A DNA stretch of 64,000 nucleotides. Origin: an uncultured Clostridia bacterium. Its GTDB lineage: Bacteria; Bacillota; Clostridia; UBA1381. The stretch lies in assembly GCA_934476075.1 (NCBI GenBank), contig CAKSNH010000006.1, positions 1 through 64,000 of the forward strand. Reading direction: 5' to 3'. The notes below the pieces were generated by a model. That model had not been told where the DNA came from. It saw only the letters and a program-made list of their open reading frames with translations, and did no database searches. Positions 14,925 through 23,794 of this stretch are shown here, piece by piece. The position numbers and the translations under genes are program-made. Every line of letters begins with the position of its first letter. Position 1 is the first letter of the stretch.

Positions 14925-17336
14925 TTACTTTACAACTACATTAACCAGCTTGCCCGGTACTGCAATAATCTTAACTATTGTCTTTCCTGCGATAAGCTCT
15001 TTAATCTTTGCCGAATCCATAGCTGTTTTTTCAAGTTCTGCCTTATCAATTCCGGCAGCAACCATCATCTTATCTCTAATCTTGCCATTGATTTGAACAA
15101 CAATTTCAATTTCATTATCAACAGTCTTTGCCTCATCATATTCAGGCCATTTAGCATTTGCAAGCAAGCCTTCTCCGCCAAATCTTTCCCACAATTCTTC
15201 CGTCATATGAGGAGCAACAGGGTTCAGCAGTGTGATAAGCGTCTTAAATTCGCCCTTTGTAACACTTCCGGCTTTATAGAAATCATTAACAAGGCTCATC
15301 ATTGCTGCGATACCTGTGTTATATTTCATACGTTCGTAATCATCGCCGACTTTTTTGATTGTCTTGTGCATATTGCTTTCAAGCTCTTTTGAATAACCTT
15401 CTTCATCGGTAACCACGTCCTGCAAGTTCCATATTCTTTCCAGGAACTTAAAGCAGCCTTTCAAACCTTGCTGTGACCATGGAGTAGACTGGTCGAATGC
15501 ACCGATAAACATTTCATACGTTCTGAATGCGTCCGCACCGAACTCGTTTACAACATCGTCAGGATTGATTACGTTACCTCTTGACTTAGACATCTTTTCA
15601 TTGTTCTCGCCCAAAATCATACCGTGTGAAGTTCTCTTATAGTACGGTTCTTTTGTAGGAACTACGCCAATGTCATACAAGAACTTGTGCCAAAATCTTG
15701 AATACAGCAAGTGAAGTGTGGTATGCTCCATACCGCCGTTATACCAGTCAACAGGCGACCAATATTCCAACGCTTCCTTAGATGCCAGTGCCTCGTTATT
15801 ATGAGGGTCCATATATCTTAGGAAATACCATGATGAACCCGCCCATTGCGGCATTGTATCGGTTTCACGCTGAGCAGGGCCTCCGCAGCGCGGACAAGTT
15901 GTGTTAATCCAATCATATGCTTTTGCAAGCGGTGATTCACCGTTTTCGCCCGGTTCAAAGCTTTCGATTTCAGGCAATTCCAACGGCAATTCGCTTTCAG
16001 GGATTGCAACCCAGCCGCATTTTTCACAATGTACAAGAGGAATAGGTTCTCCCCAATATCTTTGACGTGAGAATACCCAGTCACGCAATTTATAATTAAC
16101 TTTTCTCTTGCCAAGACCTTTTTTCTCCAAATAATCAATCATTGTCGGAATTGCCTCTTTAACAGGCAGTCCGTTTAGGAAATCGGAATTGACCATATTG
16201 CCCTCATATACATCAGTATATGCAGCCTCCTGAACATTTTCTCCGCCCGATACAACTTCAATAATCGGCAGATTGAATTTCTTTGCAAATTCCCAGTCAC
16301 GGCTGTCATGTGCAGGCACTGCCATAATCGCACCTGTACCGTATGTTACCAATACATAGTCGGACAGCCATACAGGTACTTCCTTGCCGTTTACGGGATT
16401 TATCGCATTTACGCCCTCTAATTGTACGCCTGTCTTATCCTTTGCAAGCTCTGTTCTTTCAAATTCAGACTTTTTACTTGCCTGAACAATATATTCCTCA
16501 ACCTTATCCCAGTTTTTGATTTGGTCTTTTAATTTTTGCACCAAACTATGTTCCGGTGACATAACTACATATGTAGCACCGAATAATGTGTCTGCACGGG
16601 TTGTATATACAACAAGCTCGTCACCCGAAGTCAATTTAAACTTAACTTCCGCACCTTCTGAACGTCCAATCCAGTTCTTTTGCTGAGTTTTAACCTTTTC
16701 GATATAAGCTGTTTCGTCCAAATCCTTGATAAGCTTTTCGGCATAGTCTGTGATTTTAAGCATCCATTGGCTCTTTCTTCTTTGAACAACCTCACTGCCG
16801 CATCTCTCACAAACACCGTTTACAACTTCCTCGTTTGACAAACCAACCTTACAGCCAGTACACCAGTTTATAGGCATTTCCTGTTTGTATGCAAGACCAT
16901 TTTCAAACAATTTCAAGAAAATCCATTGTGTCCATTTATAATAATTAGGGTCGGTTGTATTTACCTGTCTTGACCAGTCAAAAGAAAATCCCAAACTTTT
17001 TAACTGACGTGTGAAGTTTGCAATATTATTCTTTGTAACGATTTTAGGGTGAATTTTATTTTTAATCGCAAAATTTTCCGTCGGCAAGCCGAATGCGTCA
17101 AATCCTATCGGATACAATACATTATATCCTTCCATTCTTCGTTTTCTTGCGATAATATCAAGTGCGGTATATCCTCTTGGGTGACCTACATGAAGACCCG
17201 CTCCCGAAGGATACGGAAACTCGATAAGACCGTAAAATTTCGGTTTATCGCTGTTGTTGCTCGCCTCAAAACATTTTGCTTCTTCCCATTTATCCTGCCA
17301 TTTCTTTTCTATCTTGGCAAAATCATACTTATCCAT
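14925..17336 (-). CDS. leuS: Leucyl-tRNA synthetase
   Basis: This enzyme charges tRNA-Leu with leucine. The protein is a class I synthetase of 803 residues, the normal bacterial length. The HIGH motif appears as HVGH (49-52), the KMSKS motif at 581-585. Zinc-binding pairs CTGC and CERC (about 160-180) and CPRC are present. The editing (CP1) domain (about 220-400) includes the GTGAIMAVPAHD segment. It lies 44 bases after rsfS in the same direction and is probably co-transcribed from 17759-17787. No T-box leader precedes it. Confidence 0.98.
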   Translation of the reverse strand: MDKYDFAKIEKKWQDKWEEAKCFEASNNSDKPKFYGLIEFPYPSGAGLHVGHPRGYTALDIIARKRRMEGYNVLYPIGFDAFGLPTENFAIKNKIHPKIVTKNNIANFTRQLKSLGFSFDWSRQVNTTDPNYYKWTQWIFLKLFENGLAYKQEMPINWCTGCKVGLSNEEVVNGVCERCGSEVVQRRKSQWMLKITDYAEKLIKDLDETAYIEKVKTQQKNWIGRSEGAEVKFKLTSGDELVVYTTRADTLFGATYVVMSPEHSLVQKLKDQIKNWDKVEEYIVQASKKSEFERTELAKDKTGVQLEGVNAINPVNGKEVPVWLSDYVLVTYGTGAIMAVPAHDSRDWEFAKKFNLPIIEVVSGGENVQEAAYTDVYEGNMVNSDFLNGLPVKEAIPTMIDYLEKKGLGKRKVNYKLRDWVFSRQRYWGEPIPLVHCEKCGWVAIPESELPLELPEIESFEPGENGESPLAKAYDWINTTCPRCGGPAQRETDTMPQWAGSSWYFLRYMDPHNNEALASKEALEYWSPVDWYNGGMEHTTLHLLYSRFWHKFLYDIGVVPTKEPYYKRTSHGMILGENNEKMSKSRGNVINPDDVVNEFGADAFRTYEMFIGAFDQSTPWSQQGLKGCFKFLERIWNLQDVVTDEEGYSKELESNMHKTIKKVGDDYERMKYNTGIAAMMSLVNDFYKAGSVTKGEFKTLITLLNPVAPHMTEELWERFGGEGLLANAKWPEYDEAKTVDNEIEIVVQINGKIRDKMMVAAGIDKAELEKTAMDSAKIKELIAGKTIVKIIAVPGKLVNVVVK

Positions 17337-17380
17337 TATTAATAATGTTCCTTTCTATATTAAAGATTTATTTACATATT

Positions 17381-17722
17381 TTATTGCAAATTGATTTCTT
17401 TTGCATCTGACCAAAGACGTTCCACATTATAAAAATCTCTGGTTTCTTCAAGAAATATATGCACAATAATATCCGCATAATCAAGTGCAATCCATGTACC
17501 CGAACGGTAACCGTCAATATGGATAGGCGTAAAGTCAAGTTCACGCATTTTCTCCTCAACCTCGTCGGCACACGCTCTAAGCTGCACATTTGATGTACAT
17601 GAACACAGCACAAAATAATCGGCAAGAGATGTAAGCTCCCCTATTTCAAGAATTTCTATATCCTTCGCCTTTTTGCTGTCAAGAATTTCTGCTATCTTTT
17701 TTGCTTTTTCAAGTGTATTCAT
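17381..17722 (-). CDS. rsfS: Ribosomal silencing factor RsfS
   Basis: This 113-residue protein of the RsfS/Iojap family binds ribosomal protein uL14 and prevents joining of the subunits when nutrients are scarce. Family landmarks are LADYFVLCSC, the HIDGYRSGTWIALDY stretch and DIIVHIF. The length is typical. It heads a unit with leuS, with GGAG about eight bases before the ATG. In many Firmicutes rsfS sits beside nadD and yqeK; here that neighbourhood is different. Confidence 0.95.
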   Translation of the reverse strand: MNTLEKAKKIAEILDSKKAKDIEILEIGELTSLADYFVLCSCTSNVQLRACADEVEEKMRELDFTPIHIDGYRSGTWIALDYADIIVHIFLEETRDFYNVERLWSDAKEINLQ

Positions 17723-17758
17723 ATAATACTCCTCTCTCTGTATAGCACTAATATATTA

Positions 17759-17787
17759 ATTTTATCACAAATTCCCCGCTTTTTCAA
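17759..17787 (-). promoter_or_regulatory. Promoter of rsfS-leuS
   Basis: TTGAAA and TAAAAT are 17 bases apart on the minus strand, about 37 bases before the rsfS start. Confidence 0.7.
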
Positions 17788-17803
17788 TATCGAATAAGCC
17801 TGT

Positions 17804-19135
17804 TTATAAATTTTCACCGTTTTTCTCGATTAAATCCTTATACCAATATGCCGAATCCTTTATAATACGCTTTTGCGTCGGATAATCGACATATACTATA
17901 CCAAATCTTTTCTGATACCCCTCTGCCCATTCAAAATTATCCATAAGCGACCATTGGAAATATCCTCTTATATCCACTCCGTCATCAGCCGCACGCTTTA
18001 ATTCCTTTATATATCTTCTCAAAAATTCTATTCTCTGCGGGTCATGCACATTGCCGTCCTCGCTGACCACATCAGTGTTCGCCATACCATTTTCCGTAAT
18101 GTATACCGGCAATTTGTATCTTTCATAATAAAATTTAGGTCCCCAGTATAATGCCTCAGGAGTCATTTCCCAGCCTATTGCGGTTTGGTCAAAACCAACT
18201 TTCGGCTGCACCGCTCCGCTTGCGGATATTCTGCCGCCCAAATATATATTCATTCCGAGAAAATCAATCGGCTCTGATATTATCTTCATTTCCTCGTCGG
18301 TTATTTTGATATTATTCTTTTTGAATACTTCCAATATTTCATCATCATATTTCCCGGAAAATAACGGGTCAATCCAAATCATGTTGCCCCAATAATGCGG
18401 ATTGTACACCCTAAACATTTCATCATATGCCGCCTTTATATCCTCAGGCGAATTTGTTTTCGGTATTTTAACCTCGCCCACAGGCGCATAGCCTATTACA
18501 GGCTTTTTCTTTGCGTATTTTCTGATTGTGCGTACCGCAAGTCCGTGCGACAAAAGTGCATGATGTGCCATAATCATCACATCTTCTTCCGACAATTTCA
18601 CTCCCGGAGCGTGTTCACCGTTTGCGTGTCCCACCGATATAAAGCACAACGTTTCATTCAATGTAAACCAATGCGACACTCTGTCCGAGAATAATTCCAC
18701 AACCTTTTTTGTGTACTCCGCAAACCACTTCGGGCTGTCGGGATTCAGCCAGCCGCCTTTATGGTAAAGTGCAAGCGGATAATCCCAGTGAAACAGTGTA
18801 ATATACGGTTCTATGCCGTTTGCGATAAGTTCATCAATCAGATTATTGTAAAAATCAACGCCTTTTTGGTTTACCTCACCCAATCCGTTCGGGAAAATTC
18901 TGCTCCACGATATAGAAAATCTGTACGCTTTCAAGCCGATTTTCTTCATTATCGCAACGTCCTCTTTGTATCTGTGATAGTGGTCACACGCAATTTTTCC
19001 GTCATGACCGAATGCTACCGCACCTTCTTTTCGGCAAAACATATCCCATATATTTTCGCCTCGTTCTTCATATCCGCCCTCTACCTGGAATGACGCCGTT
19101 GCCGCTCCCCATTTAAAATCTTCACGAAATCCCAT
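17804..19135 (-). CDS. GH1 beta-glucosidase
   Basis: This 443-residue glycoside hydrolase family 1 enzyme, probably cytoplasmic since it has no signal peptide, hydrolyses beta-glucosides or beta-galactosides by the retaining mechanism. The acid/base is Glu161 in TLNE and the nucleophile is Glu348 in ITENG. Other family marks are KWGAATASFQVEG at the N-terminus and FSISWSRIFP. The absence of any PTS gene or phospho-binding context favours a beta-glucosidase over a 6-phospho-beta-glucosidase. The start has GGAG-type spacing. It is transcribed divergently from the sodium symporter. Confidence 0.95.
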   Translation of the reverse strand: MGFREDFKWGAATASFQVEGGYEERGENIWDMFCRKEGAVAFGHDGKIACDHYHRYKEDVAIMKKIGLKAYRFSISWSRIFPNGLGEVNQKGVDFYNNLIDELIANGIEPYITLFHWDYPLALYHKGGWLNPDSPKWFAEYTKKVVELFSDRVSHWFTLNETLCFISVGHANGEHAPGVKLSEEDVMIMAHHALLSHGLAVRTIRKYAKKKPVIGYAPVGEVKIPKTNSPEDIKAAYDEMFRVYNPHYWGNMIWIDPLFSGKYDDEILEVFKKNNIKITDEEMKIISEPIDFLGMNIYLGGRISASGAVQPKVGFDQTAIGWEMTPEALYWGPKFYYERYKLPVYITENGMANTDVVSEDGNVHDPQRIEFLRRYIKELKRAADDGVDIRGYFQWSLMDNFEWAEGYQKRFGIVYVDYPTQKRIIKDSAYWYKDLIEKNGENL

Positions 19136-19240
19136 TTTTCACCGCTCCTTATTTTTAATGTTATTATTTTTACATATTTATTACCATTATACTAACATAA
19201 TTTTTATTTCTTATCAATAAAAAAATAGTTATTTTTACAG

Positions 19241-19269
19241 TTTACAAATCGACTTATTTATTGTATAAT
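19241..19269 (+). promoter_or_regulatory. Promoter of the sodium-dependent transporter
   Basis: TTTACA (19241-19246) and TATAAT (19264-19269) are separated by 17 bases. Confidence 0.65.
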
Positions 19270-19340
19270 ATTGGCTTGTACATAATATATCAAAAAACTG
19301 ATTATACTAAAAAAAATATTTAAAAGGATTGGGGTAACTT

Positions 19341-20690
19341 ATGAAACGAAGTCAATTTTCAAGCAAAATCGGATTTATTATGTCTGCGGCTGGGTCTGCC
19401 GTTGGATTGGGTAATATTTGGAGATTTCCTTACCTTGCCGCCAAATACGGCGGAGGTATGTTTTTGTTTATTTACATTATTCTTGTTTTAACTTTCGGTG
19501 CGACAATTATGCTTACCGAAATTGCTATCGGCAGAAAAACCGGTATGAGTCCTATCGGAGCTTTTACCAAATTAAAAAAACAATTCAGATTTGTCGGCAT
19601 AATAGAGGCTTTGAGTGCCTTTCTTATATGTACATTCTACGGTGTAATAAGCGGTTGGGTGCTCAAATATTTCTTCTCTTATTTAATAGGTCACCACACT
19701 GTTATGTCAAACAGCAATTATTTTAACGACTTTATATCAAAACCGTTTCAGCCTATTATATGGCAAGTTGTTTTTGTTTTGATTACCGCCTTTATATTGG
19801 TAAATGAAATAAAAGACGGTTTGGAAAAAGTGAACAAAATTATCATGCCTCTATTGGTAATATTGACGGTTGGCATATCCATATACTGCATGACATTGCC
19901 TAATGCGTTCGCAGGGATTAAATACTTTTTAATTCCAAACTTTGCACATTTTTCTTTTCAAGGCGTCATTGCGGCGATAGGACAGATGTTCTATTCAATG
20001 TCGCTCGCCATGGGTGTTATGATAACATACGGTTCATACCTTGATAAAAAAAGTGATATAGAACACAGTGTCGGCATGATTGAAATTTTCGACACAGGTA
20101 TCGCAGTTCTAGCCGGAATGATGATTATTTGTGCTGTATTCTCATTCAACAACGGTGAAGAAACCGCACTGAATCAAGGTGCGGGACTTATGTTTGTAAC
20201 ATTGCCGAAAATATTCGAGAGTATGTACGGCGGCGGTATTATCGGAACTTTGTTCTTCCTTCTGGTTGCATTTGCCGCACTTACGTCACTGATTTCGATT
20301 ATGGAGGTTTCCGTTGCAACCATTACCGACCAATTTAAATTAAGCCGAAAAAATGCAGTGATTATTCTTACGGCTGCTTGTATTATACTTGGTATTCCTT
20401 CATCTTTGGGTAACGGTATATGGAGCAATATATCTTTGGCGGGATTTAATATTATGGACTTTATCGACTTCCTTACAAGCTCGATATTTATGCCGCTTTG
20501 TGCATTGGTAACCTGTATTCTGACAGCATATGTACTTGATATAAATATAATAACAGACGAGATTAAACTTTCTTCTAAATTCAGACGTGAAAAACTTTTC
20601 AATGTTGTTATAAAATATATTGCTCCGATATTTTTGCTGATTATTTTAATAAGTTCAATTTTAAATAGTTTTAGCGTTGTTACCTTATAA
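19341..20690 (+). CDS. Neurotransmitter:sodium symporter family transporter
   Basis: This 449-residue membrane protein has about eleven or twelve helices. The N-terminal signature AGSAVGLGNIWRFPYL (16-31) carries the sodium- and substrate-binding elements of helix 1 of the LeuT fold. Bacterial members import amino acids such as leucine, tryptophan or tyrosine with sodium. The substrate cannot be read from sequence. GGATTGGGG-type purines precede the ATG. It is a single-gene unit with its own promoter and terminator. Confidence 0.93.
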   Translation: MKRSQFSSKIGFIMSAAGSAVGLGNIWRFPYLAAKYGGGMFLFIYIILVLTFGATIMLTEIAIGRKTGMSPIGAFTKLKKQFRFVGIIEALSAFLICTFYGVISGWVLKYFFSYLIGHHTVMSNSNYFNDFISKPFQPIIWQVVFVLITAFILVNEIKDGLEKVNKIIMPLLVILTVGISIYCMTLPNAFAGIKYFLIPNFAHFSFQGVIAAIGQMFYSMSLAMGVMITYGSYLDKKSDIEHSVGMIEIFDTGIAVLAGMMIICAVFSFNNGEETALNQGAGLMFVTLPKIFESMYGGGIIGTLFFLLVAFAALTSLISIMEVSVATITDQFKLSRKNAVIILTAACIILGIPSSLGNGIWSNISLAGFNIMDFIDFLTSSIFMPLCALVTCILTAYVLDINIITDEIKLSSKFRREKLFNVVIKYIAPIFLLIILISSILNSFSVVTL

Positions 20691-20703
20691 TACCAAATTA
20701 TTG

Positions 20704-20748
20704 TACTGTCGGATTGTTTTTTTTACTAATTCGACAGTATTTTTTTTA
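20704..20748 (+). terminator. Terminator of the symporter gene
   Basis: TACTGTCGGATT pairs with AATTCGACAGTA, followed by nine T. Confidence 0.9.
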
Positions 20749-20768
20749 TACTTTTTTCATTTTTACTA

Positions 20769-20798
20769 TTGTAATTTTATGCTAAAAAGTGATATAAT
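20769..20798 (+). promoter_or_regulatory. Promoter of the small membrane protein/LuxR pair
   Basis: TTGTAA and TATAAT are 18 bases apart, 35 bases before the next start codon. Confidence 0.6.
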
Positions 20799-20833
20799 AT
20801 AGGTAAGAGCAATACAAAAAGGAGGAGATATTT

Positions 20834-21316
20834 ATGAACATTCTGCCTATTTTAAACGATTTATTCAATGTAAGTGTAAGCAAAAAAGTAAATCCGCCGA
20901 AAAGCAAAACGGATATAAATATCCAGTCCATTGACACTGCTAAAAATGTTCAAACAAAAACATCGGATAAAAATTCTCTTACCCGTGATTTTTCCGAAAA
21001 ACCACGTCAAAGCAAAATTGATAATATTCCGATTTATGACACTGTTGAAATATCCTCGGACAATAACATTAATTATAATGATAAAATTGCCGTAGGACAT
21101 ATTAATATTCCAAATGAAAATTCAACATCAAACGGCGGTGCTTCGCAGTCGGACAAATCCGCCGACAAAGACGGCTCACCTATTAACATAATTTCAATGT
21201 TCATTTTTGCTTTTGGTATAATTATGCTAATAGCAGGGATTATCACTGTTCCTAAGGGAATTATTTTATCTGTAATAGGTTTTTTTGCCATGATATATGG
21301 TATAGTAAGGAAATAG
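20834..21316 (+). CDS. Uncharacterised protein with C-terminal membrane hairpin
   Basis: I do not recognise this 160-residue protein. Residues 1-115 are polar, rich in Lys, Asp, Asn and Ser and probably disordered, with a DTVEISS motif (about 67-73) of the kind seen near the C-terminal part of FlgM-type anti-sigma proteins and some flagella-linked proteins. Residues about 118-158 form two hydrophobic helices ending in RK. AAGGAGGAG lies seven bases before the ATG. The LuxR-type regulator starts 25 bases downstream, so the two are probably co-expressed. A link to the regulator is inferred from spacing only. Confidence 0.65.
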   Translation: MNILPILNDLFNVSVSKKVNPPKSKTDINIQSIDTAKNVQTKTSDKNSLTRDFSEKPRQSKIDNIPIYDTVEISSDNNINYNDKIAVGHINIPNENSTSNGGASQSDKSADKDGSPINIISMFIFAFGIIMLIAGIITVPKGIILSVIGFFAMIYGIVRK

Positions 21317-21341
21317 ACACAGGATTTTTTGGGGGCTCATT

Positions 21342-22637
21342 ATGGACATTTCAACTTATATTAACAGTATAGACAGTATTTTTGATAAAAATGATTACGG
21401 TGTATTTGTTTACCGAGTTGAAGATAATTTTGTATTCCGTTTAATTTATTCAAACAAACTGAATGCGGAACTTGCAGGTATCAAATATCCCGACTGCATA
21501 AATTTAACCTTAGATGAGTTAAATTCAACTTATATTCGTACCGACCATTTTAAACAGCAAATGCTTAAATGCAGTCAAACTCAAATACCGATAAATTATG
21601 TACGAAGCGGTACGGTAAACGGTGTTTTATCATATATCAACGTCACTATTATACCTTTTATTGTAAAAGATGTTCCTTATATCATCGGTTACAACCGTAC
21701 TCTTAAATCAGTCGAAGAAGTTCAACATTACATACATTTGAAAACCAGCACATATTTTTCGGGTGAAGCATCACACGGATATGTTCTGCTCAATCGCACC
21801 AATGACGGTACATGGATTTGCGAAACGTGTAATGATATATTTCCAAAAATCATTCGCAAAACAAAAAATGATATTCTAAAAAAGCCTATAACCGAAATTC
21901 TGTCACCGAAACAGGGACTTCTAATTCCGCAGAAAGCTGATGAATGTCTTGCAAAATTACAGGTTATCGAATATCACAATGATTATGATATAGACAATAC
22001 ATACAAGCATTGGCACGTTTCTATGCTGCCCGTTTTTCTCGGCGACAAAATCATGGTATACTGTTGTACAAATGATATTACCGATGAGTACATATATCAC
22101 CATCAAGCTAATGATATGCTGTCTAAGTATACGCATTTGTGCAATCTGTCACTAAGTGGTATTGCCTCATGCACATTAAGCGATGATGAACTTAAAATAA
22201 ATACTAAAAATGATGTATTTGAAAAACTTTATCATTTGTATCTTAAAACATACAACCCTGATACATCGGCTCAAATGATAAAAGAAACTCTTGCAAAAGG
22301 CAGTGAAAACAAGTATTCGATAAAACTTCCGTCAGAAGATAATTCCGACAAACTTACCACATATACTGTACGTATTATACCCATATCGGAATTTTTGGGT
22401 GAACACAAATTCTTGATTATTATGTCAAAATTATTAAAAAAGCATTTGTCAGATATAATCAATTTGACATCACGCGAAAAGCAGCTGCTCGAACTTGTTA
22501 TCGACGGCTGTACAAATAAATACATTGCACATAAATTAGGTTTAAGAGAAGGCACCGTAAAAAAGCATCTTTACAATGCGTATCAAAAGCTTAATGTAGG
22601 TTCTCGTATTGAACTTATTTCGGAATATACCAAATAA
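21342..22637 (+). CDS. LuxR-type transcription regulator with N-terminal PAS-like sensory region
   Basis: This 431-residue protein ends in a GerE/LuxR helix-turn-helix (about 372-428) containing LTSREKQLLELVIDG, IAHKLGL and GTVKKHL. The N-terminal 360 residues look like two PAS-like units (about 10-125 and 140-250) and a third alpha/beta stretch, with no receiver domain or phosphorylatable Asp pattern. It therefore probably senses a small molecule or redox state directly. The ribosome-binding site is GGGGG followed by seven bases and ATG. Targets are unknown; the preceding membrane protein and the following small protein are candidates. Confidence 0.85.
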   Translation: MDISTYINSIDSIFDKNDYGVFVYRVEDNFVFRLIYSNKLNAELAGIKYPDCINLTLDELNSTYIRTDHFKQQMLKCSQTQIPINYVRSGTVNGVLSYINVTIIPFIVKDVPYIIGYNRTLKSVEEVQHYIHLKTSTYFSGEASHGYVLLNRTNDGTWICETCNDIFPKIIRKTKNDILKKPITEILSPKQGLLIPQKADECLAKLQVIEYHNDYDIDNTYKHWHVSMLPVFLGDKIMVYCCTNDITDEYIYHHQANDMLSKYTHLCNLSLSGIASCTLSDDELKINTKNDVFEKLYHLYLKTYNPDTSAQMIKETLAKGSENKYSIKLPSEDNSDKLTTYTVRIIPISEFLGEHKFLIIMSKLLKKHLSDIINLTSREKQLLELVIDGCTNKYIAHKLGLREGTVKKHLYNAYQKLNVGSRIELISEYTK

Positions 22638-22684
22638 ATTACATTTATTGTAAAAACTTGCATTGTGCGTAAACCTTAGTGGTA

Positions 22685-22713
22685 TTGTTTTTAAATCACA
22701 ACTCTTATATAAT
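22685..22713 (+). promoter_or_regulatory. Promoter of the DUF6514-like gene
   Basis: TTGTTT and TATAAT are separated by 17 bases, about 35 bases before the start codon. Confidence 0.6.
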
Positions 22714-22747
22714 ATAGGTATAAATTATTTATAGGGAGTTGTAATAT

Positions 22748-22987
22748 ATGTATAGCGATGGGGACTTTTCAAATTACAAAACAATTAAATCACTCAGAGA
22801 AATTGATGATGCCGGCTTGATTACCACATACGGAATTATGTACAGTGATAAAACCGCCGGTGTCGAATATGTTTGTGAGGACATTTCAAGCAACGAAGAT
22901 TTTGTAAATTCCATGGTTGATTGTTTCACAAGAAATTCAGTTTCTCCTATTCAGATGAAAGAAATCATCTGTGATTGTATTTGTTAA
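22748..22987 (+). CDS. Small DUF6514-like protein
   Basis: This 79-residue protein resembles the DUF6514 family of Clostridia: a central beta part with TTYGIMYSD and VEYVCEDIS, then a helical end with NSVSPIQMKEIICDCI. The function of the family is unknown. GGGAG lies about ten bases upstream of the ATG. It has its own promoter and a strong terminator, so it is expressed as a single small gene. The family name is recalled from pattern and should be confirmed. Confidence 0.65.
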   Translation: MYSDGDFSNYKTIKSLREIDDAGLITTYGIMYSDKTAGVEYVCEDISSNEDFVNSMVDCFTRNSVSPIQMKEIICDCIC

Positions 22988-23005
22988 AACGTTTATTTTC
23001 AAAGC

Positions 23006-23054
23006 AATGTGACTGTTATTTGACTTTTTTGTCTTTTAGCAGTCACATTTTTTT
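23006..23054 (+). terminator. Terminator of the DUF6514-like gene
   Basis: AATGTGACTG (23006-23015) pairs with CAGTCACATT (23040-23049), followed by a T run. Confidence 0.85.
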
Positions 23055-23122
23055 GTGCAATTATCACAATTATCCACATTGACATATGTACATTTTTGTT
23101 ATTTATATTTGTTTGTACATCA

Positions 23123-23151
23123 TTGACATTTAGACGGTATAGTTGTAAAAT
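23123..23151 (+). promoter_or_regulatory. Promoter of the marR-efflux operon
   Basis: TTGACA (23123-23128) and TAAAAT (23146-23151) with a 17-base spacer give a near-consensus promoter. Confidence 0.8.
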
Positions 23152-23174
23152 ATGATGTAGTTAAGTTAGTTAAT

Positions 23175-23207
23175 GATATAGTTTATAAACTATTTATAAA
23201 CTATATC
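23175..23207. promoter_or_regulatory. Palindromic operator, probably for MarR autoregulation
   Basis: A perfect 14-bp inverted repeat, GATATAGTTTATAA (23175-23188) and TTATAAACTATATC (23194-23207), lies just downstream of the -10 box. Inside it TAGTTTATAAACTA (23179-23192) is itself a perfect palindrome, so two overlapping sites may exist. The position and MarR-like symmetry suggest repression of the operon by its own first gene product. Confidence 0.75.
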
Positions 23208-23240
23208 TATATTTTATAAACAAATTTTTTGGGGGAAATT

Positions 23241-23696
23241 ATGGATAGTTTACTTATAACCGAATATCTCCGCTCTATGGAGGATATGAGAAAAGTATTT
23301 TTCTACTCAAAGTTCCAATTTGATGTCCCAAGAGGCGAACTCAGTACCCTCGAAGCCATTTATACATTAATAAACGATAATAAGAAGGCTACAACATCAT
23401 CTTTGAGCGACTTGCTTATGATAAGCAAACCGGCAGTATCACAGGCAATTAATACACTTGAACGCAAGGGTTGGGTTCGCCGTGATATTGACGAGCAGGA
23501 TAAGCGTGTTTACTGTTTTAGTCTGACAGACACAGGCAGCGAAAAAATTAACTCTATTAAAGAACAAACAAAAAATATCGTAAGCTATCTTCTGAATCAG
23601 CTTGGTGAAGATGATTTAAAAGAACTGATACGTTTATCACAAAAAATGTACGGAATTATCGAATCAATGATACAAGAAGGTAGATTTAATAAATAG
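23241..23696 (+). CDS. MarR family transcription regulator
   Basis: This 151-residue winged-helix protein has the central MarR core: a recognition helix around SLSDLLMISKPAVSQAI, then the wing RKGWVRRDIDEQDKRVYCF, in which DEQDKR is the family mark. The start was placed at the ATG at 23241, with GGGGGA six bases upstream; a TTG four codons earlier overlaps that site. It is the first gene before the TolC-like, membrane-fusion and RND genes and probably represses them, using the palindrome at 23175-23207. Ligands are unknown but are often pump substrates. Confidence 0.92.
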   Translation: MDSLLITEYLRSMEDMRKVFFYSKFQFDVPRGELSTLEAIYTLINDNKKATTSSLSDLLMISKPAVSQAINTLERKGWVRRDIDEQDKRVYCFSLTDTGSEKINSIKEQTKNIVSYLLNQLGEDDLKELIRLSQKMYGIIESMIQEGRFNK

Positions 23697-23721
23697 CATT
23701 TAATCTACCGATGATTTTACA

Positions 23722-23775
23722 GCATTTTTGATTTTTCGTCATTGCGTTTTACGCAATTTCTTACAAATAAAAAAT
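23722..23775 (+). repeat. Dispersed intergenic repeat, short copy 3
   Basis: This is the right-hand half of the repeat family (GCATTTTTGATTTTTCGTC, ATTGCGT/ACGCAAT hairpin, AAATAAAAAA). It lies inside the operon, between marR and the TolC-like gene, and ends 18 bases before the latter's start codon, so it could affect mRNA stability or readthrough. Confidence 0.85.
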
Positions 23776-23794
23776 TTCAAAGGAAGGGATTTAT

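Noticed and set aside
14925..17400. T-box leader for leuS
   Set aside because: leuS is only 44 bases behind rsfS and no T-box sequence or specifier hairpin is present in that gap or before rsfS.
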